In this document: piece by piece, positions 63,926 to 64,000 of the stretch
Layout: every line of letters starts with the position of its first letter
Position numbering within the stretch: the stretch's first letter is position 1
Source: Pelecanus crispus
Taxonomy: Eukaryota > Chordata > Aves > Pelecaniformes > Pelecanidae
DNA length: 64,000 nt
NCBI RefSeq assembly: GCF_030463565.1
Contig: NC_134648.1
Span: 11,139,806-11,203,805 of the forward strand
Direction: 5' to 3'
Program-made: the position numbers and the translations under genes
Notes under the pieces: generated by a model
Databases searched by the model: none
What the model saw: the letters and a program-made list of their open reading frames with translations, nothing else
What the model was told of the DNA's origin: nothing

Positions 63926-64000
63926 CTGCACAAGGACAAAGAAATCTTGTTAACATCACTCCTTATGTGTTTAAAATATCAGTTCAGCTATGAGAGGTCC
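63926..64000. other. Protease intron at window edge
   Basis: Intronic sequence upstream of the GDSGGP exon, truncated by the window. Confidence 0.7.

Overview
The window is vertebrate nuclear DNA, almost certainly from a bird and probably a songbird. It has large introns, CR1 LINE 3' ends with the (ATTCTATG)n tail, an endogenous-retrovirus solo LTR, and a tRNA-Ile-derived SINE with a CR1 tail, a type best known from passerines. No bacterial-type operons, CRISPR arrays or functional RNA genes were seen. The gene order liprin-beta-2 > < cytochrome b5 reductase 2 < trypsin-like protease matches the PPFIBP2-CYB5R2-OVCH2 block of human 11p15.4.

Region 1 (1-44,229, + strand) is the 3' part of PPFIBP2. 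Bases 1-6,821 are intron. From 6,822 I can place 26 coding exons (23 in the main chain plus three small optional cassettes), all joined by consistent splice sites and reading phase. They encode the end of the N-terminal coiled coil, a Ser/Pro-rich linker and three SAM domains. One intron uses a GC donor. There are two mutually exclusive C-termini: read-through to a stop at 41,853-41,855, or splicing to two further exons ending at 44,229. A 226-codon remnant of CR1 reverse transcriptase lies sense-oriented just after the exon ending at 32,609.

Region 2 (44,230-48,093) is the convergent gap. It holds the PPFIBP2 3' UTR, a minus-strand CR1 with an unusual doubled tail, and probably the CYB5R2 3' UTR.

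Region 3 (48,094-56,731, - strand) is the complete coding part of CYB5R2: nine exons, 305 codons plus stop. It has an N-terminal hydrophobic anchor, the FAD motif RAYTPVSS and the NADH motifs GGTGITP and CGPPP. Intron 2 carries an 11-copy C-rich minisatellite next to exon 2, and the start codon lies in a CpG-rich promoter.

Region 4 (56,732-64,000) is intergenic DNA with a 1,454-bp solo LTR flanked by a perfect 5-bp target duplication (CTGGG). It is followed by the last exons of a minus-strand trypsin-like serine protease (OVCH2 by position), whose final exon appears to encode a C-terminal membrane segment.

PPFIBP2 (scaffold at adhesion and active-zone-like sites), CYB5R2 (FAD/NADH electron transfer to cytochrome b5) and the protease are not functionally coupled as far as the sequence shows. 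Their association is conserved synteny.
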